Source of the DNA: Chitinophaga rhizophila
GTDB taxonomy: Bacteria; Bacteroidota; Bacteroidia; Chitinophagales; Chitinophagaceae
Reading direction: 5' to 3'
Assembly (NCBI RefSeq): GCF_019492185.1
Contig: NZ_JAICCF010000003.1
Coordinates: 868,001-932,000, forward strand
Length of the DNA stretch: 64,000 nt
Under the pieces are notes generated by a model. That model made no database searches. It worked only from the letters and a program-made list of their open reading frames with translations, and was not told the DNA's origin. Positions 35,059 through 44,284 of the stretch are shown piece after piece. The translations under genes were made by a program, and so were the position numbers. Within the stretch, counting starts at the first letter, position 1. The number at the start of each line of letters is the position of its first letter.

Positions 35059-36471
35059 TTAGTTCAGGTCTTCGACATTTTGTCTAACGGTGACCTGTAC
35101 TTTCTGGATACGCATTTTAGTTACTTCCAATACGGTAAAGTCGTAACCATCATGAGATATCATGCTGTTTTCTTCAGGGAATTTGCCAGCCAGTTCGAGT
35201 ATTAGTCCGCCGATGGAATCACTTTCTCCTTTTACTACTTCAAAAGTATCGGGAGGGATGTTCATGATGCGGCATACGTCATTCAGCATGGTTTTACCTT
35301 CAAAAACGTAGGTGTTGTTATCAACTTTACTATAATTAAATTCTTCTTCGTCAAATTCGTCTTTGATATCGCCGATTACTTCCTCAACGATGTCTTCGAG
35401 GGTAACGATACCGGAGGTACCTCCAAATTCGTCTACGACTACGGCGAAATGCATACGTCTGTTTTGAAACTCGGACAGCAGGTCTTCGATCAGTTTATGG
35501 CCATGTACGAAGAATGGTTGGCGCATAACAGTGTGCCAATCAAAGTTTTTGCCTTTATCCAGGTGGGGAAGTAGGTCTTTGGTATGTATTACGCCGACGA
35601 TGTTATCGAGATTGCCTTTGTATACGGGGAGGCGGGAGTAGTGAAGATCAGCTACACGTTTCACCACAGTGTCAAAGTCGTCGTTATGTTCGATACCTGA
35701 TACATCGAGGCGGGTGTGCATGATTTGCTTAACGGTGATATTCCCGAATTTAAGAATGCCTTTGAGGATATTCTTTTCTTCCTGGGAGGCGGTAGGGTCT
35801 ACGCTCATTTCGATGGCTTCGTCTATCTCCTGATAGTTAACGGCACCGCTGCCTCTGTGGAAGAAGCGGGCTTCTATGCTTTCGCTGAGGCCTACGTAAA
35901 AGTCACTTACGGGTTCCAGGGTAGCATGTATCAGGCTAACGAACCATGCGAAATAGGTAGCGAACCGGATATTGTTCTGAGCTGCCCATACCCTGGGTAG
36001 TACCTGTCCACAGAATAGCAATACGAATATAATTATGGCTATACGTACGACGAATGACACGACCGGTACGGTCTGTAGGTCTTCCATCTGGGTGATGAGG
36101 TAGCTGGTGACCATGATAAAGGCGAGGGAAAGCAGTACTCCGGCTATCTGGAGGGAGGCCAGCAGGGAGCGGGGCTTTTCCAATAGTTTGGTAATCAGTT
36201 TTCCGCTGGTGTTTTGCCTTGTTTTCAGGGCATTTAGATCTTTATAGTTCAGGGAGAAGAAAGCTACTTCTGCGCCAGACACGATAAAGGCCATGAGAAG
36301 GAGGACGAATATCACAAGCAGATAGATAACCACGTTAGGAGTGGCGATGGGCGCCGCTGCTTGTAACAGGGTGAGCTTACCTGGTAAGATGCTTGCCGGA
36401 TAGGTGTACAAAATGTTCAACTTTGACGTGATAAATATGGAACCCCGAGCATATAGCAAAGTAAGTTCCAA
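35059..36471 (-). CDS. gldE: gliding motility-associated protein GldE (DUF21/CBS/CorC)
   Basis: Membrane protein of 470 residues. N-terminal DUF21/CNNM domain with about four helices (about 45-200, including SGAEVAFFSLNYKDLNALK), a pair of CBS domains (about 245-365, with IMHTRLDVSG and VVDEFGGTSGIVTLEDIVEEVIGDI), and a C-terminal transporter-associated domain (about 375-460, with YVFEGKTMLNDV and SIGGLILELAGKFPEE). The family is related to HlyC/CorC magnesium or cobalt efflux proteins. GldE was named for its effect on gliding when overproduced with GldD mutants. The N-terminal 40 residues before the first helix are weakly supported, so the start may be further in. Confidence 0.9.
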   Translation of the reverse strand: MELTLLYARGSIFITSKLNILYTYPASILPGKLTLLQAAAPIATPNVVIYLLVIFVLLLMAFIVSGAEVAFFSLNYKDLNALKTRQNTSGKLITKLLEKPRSLLASLQIAGVLLSLAFIMVTSYLITQMEDLQTVPVVSFVVRIAIIIFVLLFCGQVLPRVWAAQNNIRFATYFAWFVSLIHATLEPVSDFYVGLSESIEARFFHRGSGAVNYQEIDEAIEMSVDPTASQEEKNILKGILKFGNITVKQIMHTRLDVSGIEHNDDFDTVVKRVADLHYSRLPVYKGNLDNIVGVIHTKDLLPHLDKGKNFDWHTVMRQPFFVHGHKLIEDLLSEFQNRRMHFAVVVDEFGGTSGIVTLEDIVEEVIGDIKDEFDEEEFNYSKVDNNTYVFEGKTMLNDVCRIMNIPPDTFEVVKGESDSIGGLILELAGKFPEENSMISHDGYDFTVLEVTKMRIQKVQVTVRQNVEDLN

Positions 36472-36587
36472 AAAAATGGGAAAGTAATTCAGGTCTTAAA
36501 TTGAATCGCTTTCCCTATATGCAAATATAAGTATATGTCCCATAAAGGGATTGTAAATCAAAAGAATTAATATTTTTTGCTGGATAG

Positions 36588-37043
36588 TTAAAAAGGAAGA
36601 TCGTCCGCTGTATCGTTCAGTTGGGGGGGTATCTCCATATTGGGGAAATTATCACCGGTGTTGCTGCCTGTGTTGCTGTGGTGTATGGCATGTTCTGCGT
36701 TGTTAAGGTCCATACGTTTATCCAGCATGACGAGGTTATCACCTACTACTTCAGTGGCAAATTTCTTATTACCCTCCTTATCTTCCCAGCTACGGGTGCG
36801 GAGGCGTCCTTCAATATATACAAGACTACCTTTGTGGAGGTATTTCTGGGCTAATTCAGCCAGTCCGCGCCATAATACCACCGTATGCCATTCTGTTTGG
36901 GAAATCAGCTTACCAGCTCTGTCCTTGAATGTTTCTGTAGTAGCCAGCGAAAACTTAGCTACTGCTATATTACCTTCTAAAAACTGTACATCTGGATCTC
37001 TACCCAAGTTGCCAATCAGGATTACTTTATTAACACCTCTCAT
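36588..37043 (-). CDS. ssb: single-stranded DNA-binding protein
   Basis: SSB of 151 residues. The OB fold spans about residues 1-110 (MRGVNKVILIGNLGRDPDVQ, with TEWHTVVLWRGLAELAQKYLHKG). A Asn/Gly/Ser linker leads to the acidic tip DDLPF, which recruits replication and repair enzymes. It lies between mutY and gldE, a grouping common in Bacteroidota. Other paralogues may exist elsewhere; this one has a complete tail and appears to be the housekeeping form. Confidence 0.95.
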   Translation of the reverse strand: MRGVNKVILIGNLGRDPDVQFLEGNIAVAKFSLATTETFKDRAGKLISQTEWHTVVLWRGLAELAQKYLHKGSLVYIEGRLRTRSWEDKEGNKKFATEVVGDNLVMLDKRMDLNNAEHAIHHSNTGSNTGDNFPNMEIPPQLNDTADDLPF

Positions 37044-37224
37044 TGTTGCAGGTTTTAATCTATTGATTTTAAACTATTGAAAATATACGCTTCTTATAAA
37101 TGAACAACCTTTCTAAAGTTAATGTTTTTTTCAAATCGACAGTGAAAATTTTACCGTATTGTTTTTAGCTCAAATACCTTGCCGTAGCAAGTTGAGCGCT
37201 GTTGACAGGCAGTAAGTTTTCGTA

Positions 37225-38289
37225 TCAGAACAGGGTAAGTTCCCTGTTCTTCAGAAAGTCGGTAATTGTTTTAGGAAAGGCGTAATGATCCAGTTGTTCC
37301 TTTGGAACTGCCGTATATCCGGGTAGTTCAGGCTTTTCGTTAACAGAAAGCAGGAGAAACTGGCTATAAATAGTCTGGTGAGTAAGTTGTTGCTTTAAGG
37401 GCGCAGAGGTACCATCTATGTTGTAACGTATATCTTTCATGATGTCTTTGAAAGCCGTGGAAGCTTGCAGTGTTGCTGGATCTTCGGGTGCGGTAGTTTC
37501 TAAAAGAATGAACTCGTGCAGGTTTTGCCAGATATCATTTTCAGTACGTTTCCGGATGTATATGTTGTCTTGATGTTGAACGACCAGGTAGTAGAAGTAG
37601 CGTTTCCTGATAACTAGTTTTTTGGATTTAACAGGCAGCAGGGAGGTAAGTCCCTGTTGGTAGGCTTTACATTTTTTAGACAGCGGGCAGCTTTTGCAGG
37701 CAGGTTGTTGTGGTTTGCACACAACGGCACCAAAGTCCATAATGGACTGGTTATACGAAGCAGATTGTCCGTGAGGCAAGAGTTCCTGGGCCAGTTGGGT
37801 AAATTGTTTTTTACCAGCGGTAGTATCTATTGGCGTATCGATATCAAAGAAGCGCGAGAGGACACGGAACACATTGCCATCGAGAACGGCATGTGGCAGG
37901 TTAAAGGCAAATGAAGCGATGGCCGCAGATGTATAGGGGCCGATACCTTTCAGCGACTGAATAGCGTCATAGGTATTTGGGAAGTGCCCATGATGCATGG
38001 ATACAATCTGTTTGGCAGCAGCCAGCATATTCTTGCAGCGGGCGTAGTAGCCCAGTCCCTGCCAGAGGCGGAATACAGCTTCTTCAGGAGCAGCGGCCAA
38101 ATCCTGAACGGTCGGATAGTTTAAGATAAATTTTTCGTAGTAAGTCCATCCTTGTTCCACACGTGTTTGCTGTAAAATAATTTCAGACAGCCATATACGA
38201 TAGGGGTCTTTTTCACCTTTCCATGGCATGGAACGAGTGTTTTCATTATTGTTCCAATCCAGGAGGGTCTCAGTAAAAAACTTGTTCAT
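37225..38289 (-). CDS. mutY: A/G-specific adenine glycosylase
   Basis: Removes adenine mispaired with 8-oxoguanine. The start is placed at 38289 (MNKFFTETLLDWNN); the longer frame adds 17 residues of no family resemblance. Features: LSEIILQQTRVEQGW with the catalytic-pocket glutamate, helix-hairpin-helix LKGIGPYTSAAIASF followed by the catalytic Asp in AVLDGNVFRVL, the 4Fe-4S loop Cys-x6-Cys-x2-Cys-x5-Cys (CKPQQPACKSC to KKC), and a C-terminal NUDIX-like domain from about residue 225 for 8-oxoG recognition. About 354 residues is the family length. It is upstream of ssb on the same strand. Confidence 0.95.
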   Translation of the reverse strand: MNKFFTETLLDWNNNENTRSMPWKGEKDPYRIWLSEIILQQTRVEQGWTYYEKFILNYPTVQDLAAAPEEAVFRLWQGLGYYARCKNMLAAAKQIVSMHHGHFPNTYDAIQSLKGIGPYTSAAIASFAFNLPHAVLDGNVFRVLSRFFDIDTPIDTTAGKKQFTQLAQELLPHGQSASYNQSIMDFGAVVCKPQQPACKSCPLSKKCKAYQQGLTSLLPVKSKKLVIRKRYFYYLVVQHQDNIYIRKRTENDIWQNLHEFILLETTAPEDPATLQASTAFKDIMKDIRYNIDGTSAPLKQQLTHQTIYSQFLLLSVNEKPELPGYTAVPKEQLDHYAFPKTITDFLKNRELTLF

Positions 38290-38860
38290 TACTGCAAAGA
38301 TAATGGGATGGAAGTGAACACAAATGGAGATGGTATGCAAGGGATTTTGGCGGTGAGGGAGGAGTATTCAGAATACGGGAAGGAAGAAGAGATTAAAAAT
38401 ATCACGCATGAGAATTATTTTTTATAATATTCTGATGAGAGGAAGTAGCAGTTATTTGGAACAGAAGTTGTTGAGATATAGACGAATATGTTGAAAAATG
38501 CGTTATAATAGGCAAAGAGTGATTATTTATTAACGGTTGATCCGGAGAGAACTTTTTTCACTACACCAAGAAAAAAAAGGCCAAATGAATATTATTTTTT
38601 GTATATTCGTTAATGAGTGGTTTAGTGAAATATTATGACTTACCCTAATGAATGTGTACTTGTACTGGCCTAACGTATGGAATCTTTCTCTTTTTTGGTT
38701 ACCCGTTAATAGCTTGTTTTAAGTACTAATGAATTGGTTTGCAGAGGAATATATTATAGAATTGGCTGGTATAAGAAAAAAACATAAAATTTATTTGCTT
38801 AAAATTCAGCAATTAAAAAAAATTAAATAATTTTGGGACAAGTAATCCTTCGCTTCAATT
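38290..38860. other. AT-rich divergent region between mutY and the HU gene
   Basis: About 570 bp without a gene. It becomes very AT-rich toward the HU start. TAATTTTG at 38828-38835 fits a -7 promoter element for the HU gene; the nearest TTTG box is about 30 bp upstream, which is too far for a perfect match. Nothing else recognised. Confidence 0.45.
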
Positions 38861-39148
38861 ATGAGAAAAGCTGACTTAATTAACAATATTGCTGAAAAAA
38901 CCGGCATACCTAAAGTAGATGTGTTAGTAACACTAGAGGCCATGTTTAAGGAGGTCAAGGAAGCGTTGGCTAATGGCGAGCATATCTATATCAGAGGCTT
39001 TGGTAGCTTCATTACGAAAAAGAGAGCTGCGAAAATTGGCCGTAACATCAAGAAAAACGTTGCCGTTGAGATTCCGGAGCATTTTATTCCGGCCTTTAAG
39101 CCTTCTAAAGAATTTGTTGCAGAAGTAAAGAAGCTTAAAAGTTCGTAA
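38861..39148 (+). CDS. HU/IHF family DNA-binding protein
   Basis: Nucleoid protein of 95 residues. It begins MRKADLINNIAEKTGIPK and contains the DNA-bending arm region RGFGSFITKKRAAKIGRNIKK and the FKPSKEF motif, the ordinary HU layout at normal length. It binds and bends DNA with little sequence demand. It is the first gene of a plus-strand group (HU, TPR protein, COX24-like peptide, ribonuclease G) and faces mutY, a neighbourhood widely kept in Bacteroidota. Confidence 0.95.
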   Translation: MRKADLINNIAEKTGIPKVDVLVTLEAMFKEVKEALANGEHIYIRGFGSFITKKRAAKIGRNIKKNVAVEIPEHFIPAFKPSKEFVAEVKKLKSS

Positions 39149-39171
39149 TTTTGCAGCCTAATATTTAAGGC

Positions 39172-40014
39172 GTGCAAAAATCACAAATTCTCTTGGTCGG
39201 TGCCGCAGCGACATTACTAGTAGTATTAGTCGCCTTCGGCCGCACCGTGCCTCATTCGGATAAAAAAGCGATGCCAACTGCCGCTCATTCACATGACGGA
39301 CAGGAGGAAGAACCTATTGCCTTTGATGACTTGCTGGCTTCTGCCAAGCAAAAAATCCCTGCAGACAAACTCGTTTCGATCACTGCCCTTGAAAACAGGA
39401 CGGTGCGAGGCGACGTTAAGAACCAGCAAATAGACGCTTACAGACAGTTATATGCCTCCTGGGACAGCCTAAACCAGCTGCCCATAGCTGCGTATTATCT
39501 TGGCGAATCTGCCAAGTTGGAAAATTCCGAAAAAAGCCTCACCTTTGCAGCCAATTTATTTTTAGAACATCTGGAACATGCAGAGGACCCTGCTATTGCC
39601 AAATGGGAAAGCCAACAGGCTATCAGTCTGTTAGATAAAGCTATTCAGCTGAATCCGGCTAATGATTCCCTGAAAATTAAACAGGCGCTTTTGTATATGA
39701 ATACAGGAGAACCTATGGTAGGTGTCCAGAAACTAAGGGATGTGGTGGCAGCCAATCCTGATAACGCAGAAGCTCAGATAACGTTGGCAAATCTCGCTAT
39801 TCAGTCAAATCAGTTTGATAAAGCCATAGAAAGGATGGAGACGTTCACACAGAAACATCCTCAGGAGGCTAAGGCTGTATTTGTATTAGCAGAAGCTTAT
39901 CGCGGCAAAGGTGATATTAAAAAGGCAGTTGAATTACTGGAACACTGTAAGACACTCCTAGACGATCAATCACTGAAGGCGGAAATAGATAATTATATTA
40001 AGAGTATTAAATAA
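39172..40014 (+). CDS. TPR-repeat protein with N-terminal membrane anchor
   Basis: A 280-residue protein starting at GTG 39172 (no earlier or nearby ATG fits). A single hydrophobic helix at about 5-22 (ILLVGAAATLLVVLVAF) anchors it, with a His/Asp/Glu-rich linker afterwards. From about residue 85 there are TPR-like helical pairs, for example ISLLDKAIQLNPANDSLKIK and PEAQITLANLAIQSNQFDKAIE-type units, continuing to about 265. Such repeats bind other proteins. It follows the HU gene by 23 bp. The partner is unknown. Confidence 0.8.
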   Translation: MQKSQILLVGAAATLLVVLVAFGRTVPHSDKKAMPTAAHSHDGQEEEPIAFDDLLASAKQKIPADKLVSITALENRTVRGDVKNQQIDAYRQLYASWDSLNQLPIAAYYLGESAKLENSEKSLTFAANLFLEHLEHAEDPAIAKWESQQAISLLDKAIQLNPANDSLKIKQALLYMNTGEPMVGVQKLRDVVAANPDNAEAQITLANLAIQSNQFDKAIERMETFTQKHPQEAKAVFVLAEAYRGKGDIKKAVELLEHCKTLLDDQSLKAEIDNYIKSIK

Positions 40015-40051
40015 TATTCATTTTTTTAAACATTTTAAAACTTATTAGCGT

Positions 40052-40147
40052 ATGCCTTGCGGTAAGAAAAGAAAAAGACATAAAATAGCCACTCACAAAC
40101 GTAAAAAAAGACTGAGAAAGAACCGGCATAAGAAGAATAAGAAATAA
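40052..40147 (+). CDS. AURKAIP1/COX24-domain small basic protein
   Basis: A 31-residue, extremely basic protein: MPCGKKRKRHKIATHKRKKR then LRKNRHKKNKK. The pattern KKRKRHKI-.THKRKKRLRKNRHK is that of the AURKAIP1/COX24 domain, whose mitochondrial member is the small-subunit ribosomal protein mS38. Very short Bacteroidota versions are common and are probably ribosome-associated. It is too short for usual gene callers. It sits between the TPR gene (37 bp upstream) and a terminator, ahead of ribonuclease G. Confidence 0.85.
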   Translation: MPCGKKRKRHKIATHKRKKRLRKNRHKKNKK

Positions 40148-40224
40148 ATTTCTCCTGTTTCCCGCCATTTATACTAACCAGGTTTTATTTACGGCGCGGT
40201 GATTGGATAAAATTTTTTATATAT

Positions 40225-40276
40225 CCTGCATGATTTTAGCGATTATTGTTAAATTGCTGAAGTCATGCAGGTTTTT
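40225..40276 (+). terminator. terminator after the COX24-like gene
   Basis: CCTGCATGA (40225-40233) pairs with TCATGCAGG (40263-40271) and is followed by TTTTT. The loop is about 29 nt and may pair further (AGC/GCT). It would separate the HU group from ribonuclease G. The remaining 300-bp gap to 40449 holds no gene. Confidence 0.65.
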
Positions 40277-40449
40277 CCACAAATCCCGCTTAAAATTCCG
40301 GATATTACCTGCTGATCGCTAAACCCTTAAGCAATCCATCATCACGTATGCTGGCCTTCCGCCAGCTGTAATCTGGTATGCAGTACGCTGTTATTAAATA
40401 GCCGTGCATAACTCAAAGGTGAAGTTATAATGGTTAAAATTTTGGACGC

Positions 40450-42000
40450 TTGAACAAGGAACTTATTATAAATGCGGCACCGACTGGTGTGGAAATAGCG
40501 TTGCTGGAAGATAAGAAACTGGTGGAATTGCATCATGAGAGCGGCAATCCCAACTTTTCTGTAGGGGATTTATACCTGGGGCGGGTGAAAAAATTGATTC
40601 CCGGCCTTAATGCGGCTTTTGTTGATGTGGGTTTTGAGAAAGATGCCTTTTTACATTACACTGACCTTAGCCCATATATACGTTCTATACTTAAATTTAC
40701 CCAGCAGGCTATTTCAGATAAAACCCCCGAGGGGTTTGACTTTACAAAGTTTAAGAATGAGCCGGAAATTGTAAAAACCGGCAAAATCACAGATGTGCTG
40801 GGCGGAAAGCCTAACATCCTGGTGCAGATATTAAAAGAACCAATTTCTTCTAAAGGTCCCCGTCTTAGTTGCGAAATTTCTCTTCCAGGAAGATTCATCG
40901 TGTTAACACCCTTTAATGACATTGTCGCAGTATCTAAAAAGATACACTCTTCCGAAGAAAGAAAAAGACTACAGAAAATAGTCGAAGCGATCAAAACACC
41001 CAACTTTGGTGTAATCGTGCGCACGGCGGCTGAAGGAAAGAAAACGGCGGAACTGCATGAGGACCTGACTACACTTGTAGAAACCTGGAAAAACATACAG
41101 GCTAACCTGCGTGGCTCACAGCCTCCGCAGAAAATCCTGAGTGAACAGGCTAAAACTACCAGCATATTACGTGACCTTCTTAACGAGAGCTTTAACCGTA
41201 TTGTGATCAATGATCGCAACATGTACGCTGATACTAGGGCCTATATTCAGAAAATAGCCCCTGAAAAACAGGACATTGTTCAGCATTATCATAACGGAGC
41301 TCCTATCTTCGATCACTACGGTGTAACCCGTCAGGTAAAAGCTTCCTTCGGGAAAACTGTTAACCTGGATAGTGGAGTATATCTGATCATTGAAGCTACA
41401 GAAGCGTTACATGTCATAGACGTGAACAGCGGCTATAAAAGCTCCAGCAATAACCAGGAACAGAATGCGCTTGCATCCAACCTGGAAGCTGCAGCAGAAA
41501 TTGCCCGCCAGCTACGCCTCCGTGATCTGGGCGGTATAATTATCATTGACTTCATTGATATGAAGTTGCCCGAAAACAAGAAAGTAGTATATGAAGCCAT
41601 GGAGAAATTCATGGCCCAGGATAGGGCTAAACATACTATCCTGCCTATTTCTAAGTTTGGGCTGATGCAGATTACCCGTCAGCGCGTAAAACCTGAAGTC
41701 ACAATCTCTGTAGCAGAAGATTGCCCTACTTGTCATGGTACCGGTAAAATCGGCGCTTCTGTATTGATCATTGATGAAATCGAGAAGAACCTGCAATACC
41801 TGATTAACCATCAGCATAAAGGTCTTACAATCAGGGTACACCCTATATTTTATGCCTACCTGGCTAAAGGATTTCTTACTTCCCGCCGGTGGAAATGGTA
41901 TTTTCAGTACAAGAAATGGGTCAGAATCAAAGCTGATTCCAACTATCATCTGACAGAATATCGCTTCTTTGATGCCAACGAAGAAGAGATTAAATTATAA
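40450..42000 (+). CDS. rng: ribonuclease G/E family endoribonuclease
   Basis: RNA-processing enzyme of 516 residues, for rRNA maturation and mRNA decay. The start is TTG at 40450 (MNKELIINAAPTGVEIALLE), which matches the family's N-terminus exactly and has no ATG alternative. An S1-like RNA-binding domain lies at about 35-125 (GDLYLGRVKKLIPGLNAAFVDVG). The catalytic DNase-like region includes HVIDVNSGY and GGIIIIDFIDM with the metal-binding aspartates. The zinc-link CPTCHGTGK is near residue 425. The length suits RNase G; the long C-terminal scaffold of enterobacterial RNase E is absent. Confidence 0.95.
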   Translation: MNKELIINAAPTGVEIALLEDKKLVELHHESGNPNFSVGDLYLGRVKKLIPGLNAAFVDVGFEKDAFLHYTDLSPYIRSILKFTQQAISDKTPEGFDFTKFKNEPEIVKTGKITDVLGGKPNILVQILKEPISSKGPRLSCEISLPGRFIVLTPFNDIVAVSKKIHSSEERKRLQKIVEAIKTPNFGVIVRTAAEGKKTAELHEDLTTLVETWKNIQANLRGSQPPQKILSEQAKTTSILRDLLNESFNRIVINDRNMYADTRAYIQKIAPEKQDIVQHYHNGAPIFDHYGVTRQVKASFGKTVNLDSGVYLIIEATEALHVIDVNSGYKSSSNNQEQNALASNLEAAAEIARQLRLRDLGGIIIIDFIDMKLPENKKVVYEAMEKFMAQDRAKHTILPISKFGLMQITRQRVKPEVTISVAEDCPTCHGTGKIGASVLIIDEIEKNLQYLINHQHKGLTIRVHPIFYAYLAKGFLTSRRWKWYFQYKKWVRIKADSNYHLTEYRFFDANEEEIKL

Positions 42001-42021
42001 TCCATCCCAACTGCTTTGTCC

Positions 42022-42054
42022 AAAACGCTTAACACTAATTGTGTTAAGCGTTTT
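42022..42054. terminator. intrinsic terminator after rng
   Basis: AAAACGCTTAACAC (42022-42035), loop TAATT, and exact complement GTGTTAAGCGTTTT (42041-42054). Confidence 0.85.
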
Positions 42055-42152
42055 ACATTTGTAGCGTCAAACAATTCAATAACAACTACTGTTGTTTTGA
42101 GCATCAAACACCCAAAGGGGACTTCTGAATCATTTAAACTCCTGTTACGTTT

Positions 42153-43802
42153 ATGTTTTTACGCTGCGCATACCTGTTACTATCCTTAATGATCATATTC
42201 TCTTCCTGTGGTGGTGGGCTTAGCAAAAAGAAAGGCCTTGTACGAGATACCAGCCACTACACCAGGCAGGATTACATCGATCTTACACTGGACAGTAATG
42301 CTGTAAATTCCTTCCTGCAAGCGGATACAGCATATGCTGATTATATCCGGGATTTCTATCGGCAGCGGAACTTCCACTATGCGTGGATAGGAGATGATGG
42401 TCAGCTGACCGAGCAGGCGGGTAACTTTATTAACATGATGAAAGCAGATGCAGACTTTGGCCTGCATGACAGTACAATCATAAGCAAACCGCTCAGGGAA
42501 ATGTATGATACATTGCTGCTGGAAGGAGAAAAACTCCGTCCGGGTGATAAGGCGATTCCTAAGGCAGAGTTACTGCTCACAGCGCAATTCTTTGCCTATG
42601 GTAATAAAGTATGGAGTGGACTGACGTCAGATAGTGCCAAATCCCTCGAATGGTTCATCCCACGTAAGAAGATTAATATGGAAAGTCTGCTGGATTCGAT
42701 GGTCAGTAAGCCAGCTGATGCATTTGAAGAGCCGGTTAACAGGCAGTATAAGCTGCTAAGAGACCAGTTAAAAAAACTGGCAGCATTGGAGAAAAAGCCA
42801 TGGGATTCTTTAAAAGCCAGCAGGAAGATATACAAGACAGGAGAGCAGGATCCTCTTATTGCCGGGGTGAAGCAAAGGCTGCATATGCTTGGCGATCTTG
42901 TTGCTGCAGATACTTCACAAATATTTACGCCTGCCCTTGATTCAGCTATCCGCAATTTTCAGGACAGAACAGGTCTGAAAACTGATGGAACTATACAGCA
43001 GCCATTGCTGAACGCGTTAAATATTACTCCGAATCAGCGTATAAGGCAGATATTGATTAATATGGAAAGGATCCGCTGGGTACCTGCAGAACCACCTGCT
43101 GAATACCTGCTTGTTAATATACCTGCTTTTAAACTATATGTCTACGCTGATAATAAGCTTGACTGGACTTGTAATGTTGTAGTGGGTAGGCCTGGCACCA
43201 ATACAGTAATATTCAGTAACGAGATAAAGTTCGTAGTTTTTGCTCCATACTGGAATGTGCCTCCAGGTATCTTGGTACATGAAGTCCTTCCAGCTATGCG
43301 GAAGAACAGCGGTTATCTTGCAAGACAGAATATGGAAGTGGTGACGGGAACGGGCAGTCCAGTGAACGCAGCTTCACTTAATTGGAGCAAGTATTCCGGT
43401 GGTAATTTTCCTTATATCATCCGTCAGAAACCAGGCGGACGTAACGCATTAGGTAAGGTAAAGTTTCTATTCCCCAATGAGTATAATATCTATTTACATG
43501 ATACACCATCCAAAGGTTTGTTTGGGGAGAACAGACGGACGTTCAGTCATGGTTGTATCCGTGTATCGGAACCGCAGCACCTGGCAGAATGGTTATTACG
43601 TAATGACTCCATGTGGACGACAAAGAAGATCGTCGAAGCGATGAACGGAAGTAAGGAAAAATATGTTACGCTGAAGGAAAAGGTACCTGTCTATATAGGT
43701 TACTTCACTGCATTTGTAGATAGTGATGGACGGTTGAATTTCCGTGAAGATGTGTATGGCCATGACGCTAAATTATCAGCCACTTTGTTTGGTGGGAAAT
43801 AA
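42153..43802 (+). CDS. L,D-transpeptidase of the YcbB type, lipoprotein
   Basis: Cell-wall crosslinking enzyme of 549 residues. A lipobox ends the signal peptide (IIFSSCGGG, Cys19). Domains in order: an N-terminal helical substrate-binding region (about 50-230, with NFHYAWIGDDGQLT), a peptidoglycan-binding fold (about 235-295, LIAGVKQRLHMLGD with FQDRTGLKTDGT), and a YkuD domain (about 330-500) with YLHDTPSK and SHGCIRVS, where the Cys is the nucleophile. That matches YcbB/LdtD. Expected place is the periplasm, tethered to a membrane. It is monocistronic, closed by a terminator, and is the second L,D-transpeptidase in the window. Confidence 0.93.
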   Translation: MFLRCAYLLLSLMIIFSSCGGGLSKKKGLVRDTSHYTRQDYIDLTLDSNAVNSFLQADTAYADYIRDFYRQRNFHYAWIGDDGQLTEQAGNFINMMKADADFGLHDSTIISKPLREMYDTLLLEGEKLRPGDKAIPKAELLLTAQFFAYGNKVWSGLTSDSAKSLEWFIPRKKINMESLLDSMVSKPADAFEEPVNRQYKLLRDQLKKLAALEKKPWDSLKASRKIYKTGEQDPLIAGVKQRLHMLGDLVAADTSQIFTPALDSAIRNFQDRTGLKTDGTIQQPLLNALNITPNQRIRQILINMERIRWVPAEPPAEYLLVNIPAFKLYVYADNKLDWTCNVVVGRPGTNTVIFSNEIKFVVFAPYWNVPPGILVHEVLPAMRKNSGYLARQNMEVVTGTGSPVNAASLNWSKYSGGNFPYIIRQKPGGRNALGKVKFLFPNEYNIYLHDTPSKGLFGENRRTFSHGCIRVSEPQHLAEWLLRNDSMWTTKKIVEAMNGSKEKYVTLKEKVPVYIGYFTAFVDSDGRLNFREDVYGHDAKLSATLFGGK

Positions 43803-43836
43803 ATGAAGAAGCCTTTTGGGGCCTCTTCATTTATTT
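43801..43836. terminator. terminator between L,D-transpeptidase and ridA-type gene
   Basis: AAATGAAGA (43801-43809) pairs with TCTTCATTT (43824-43832), extended inward by GCC/GGC around a TTTT loop; T-rich afterward. The stem starts within the stop codon of the plus-strand gene. Confidence 0.75.
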
Positions 43837-43842
43837 AGGTAA

Positions 43843-44223
43843 TTATTTGCTGGCAATTACTGATATTTCTACATTAACACCTTTAGGTAATGCAGCTACC
43901 TGTACAGTTTCACGAGCAGGGTACTCACCTGAAAAGTAGGAACCATATACTTCATTGATTTGTGCAAAATCATTCATATTCATAATGAAGATGGTAGTTT
44001 TTAGCACATTGCTGAAGTCAATTCCCGCAGCTGTAAGTATGGCTTGCAGGTTTTTCATTACCTGATGTGTTTCAGTTTTGATATCATCCATTACCAACTG
44101 GTTGGTTTCCGGATTGAGTGCTATCTGTCCGGATACAAACAGCAGATTACCTGATTGTACCGCCTGGTTGTACGGGCCGATAGGAGCAGGCGCATTATTC
44201 GTATTGATGATCTGTTTTTCCAT
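43843..44223 (-). CDS. RidA family enamine/imine deaminase
   Basis: Small cytoplasmic enzyme of 126 residues that hydrolyses reactive enamines and imines made by PLP enzymes. The start MEKQIINTNNAPAPIGPYNQ is typical; an upstream ATG adds two residues. NLLFVSGQIALNP and the conserved Arg in YPARETVQVAALPKGVNVEI, which contacts the substrate, are present. It is probably trimeric. It is transcribed alone, divergent from the dehydrogenase-like gene. Confidence 0.93.
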   Translation of the reverse strand: MEKQIINTNNAPAPIGPYNQAVQSGNLLFVSGQIALNPETNQLVMDDIKTETHQVMKNLQAILTAAGIDFSNVLKTTIFIMNMNDFAQINEVYGSYFSGEYPARETVQVAALPKGVNVEISVIASK

Positions 44224-44284
44224 AGGCATAAAAATAGCGTCTTATTATTAGTTATTAATTAATAGGTTTGCGAAAATTTTGCAC

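Noticed and set aside
38794..38835. Full Bacteroidota promoter (TTTG plus TAATTTTG) before the HU gene
   Set aside because: The two boxes are 30 bp apart, outside the usual spacing of about 20; only the -7 element is kept as a weak note.
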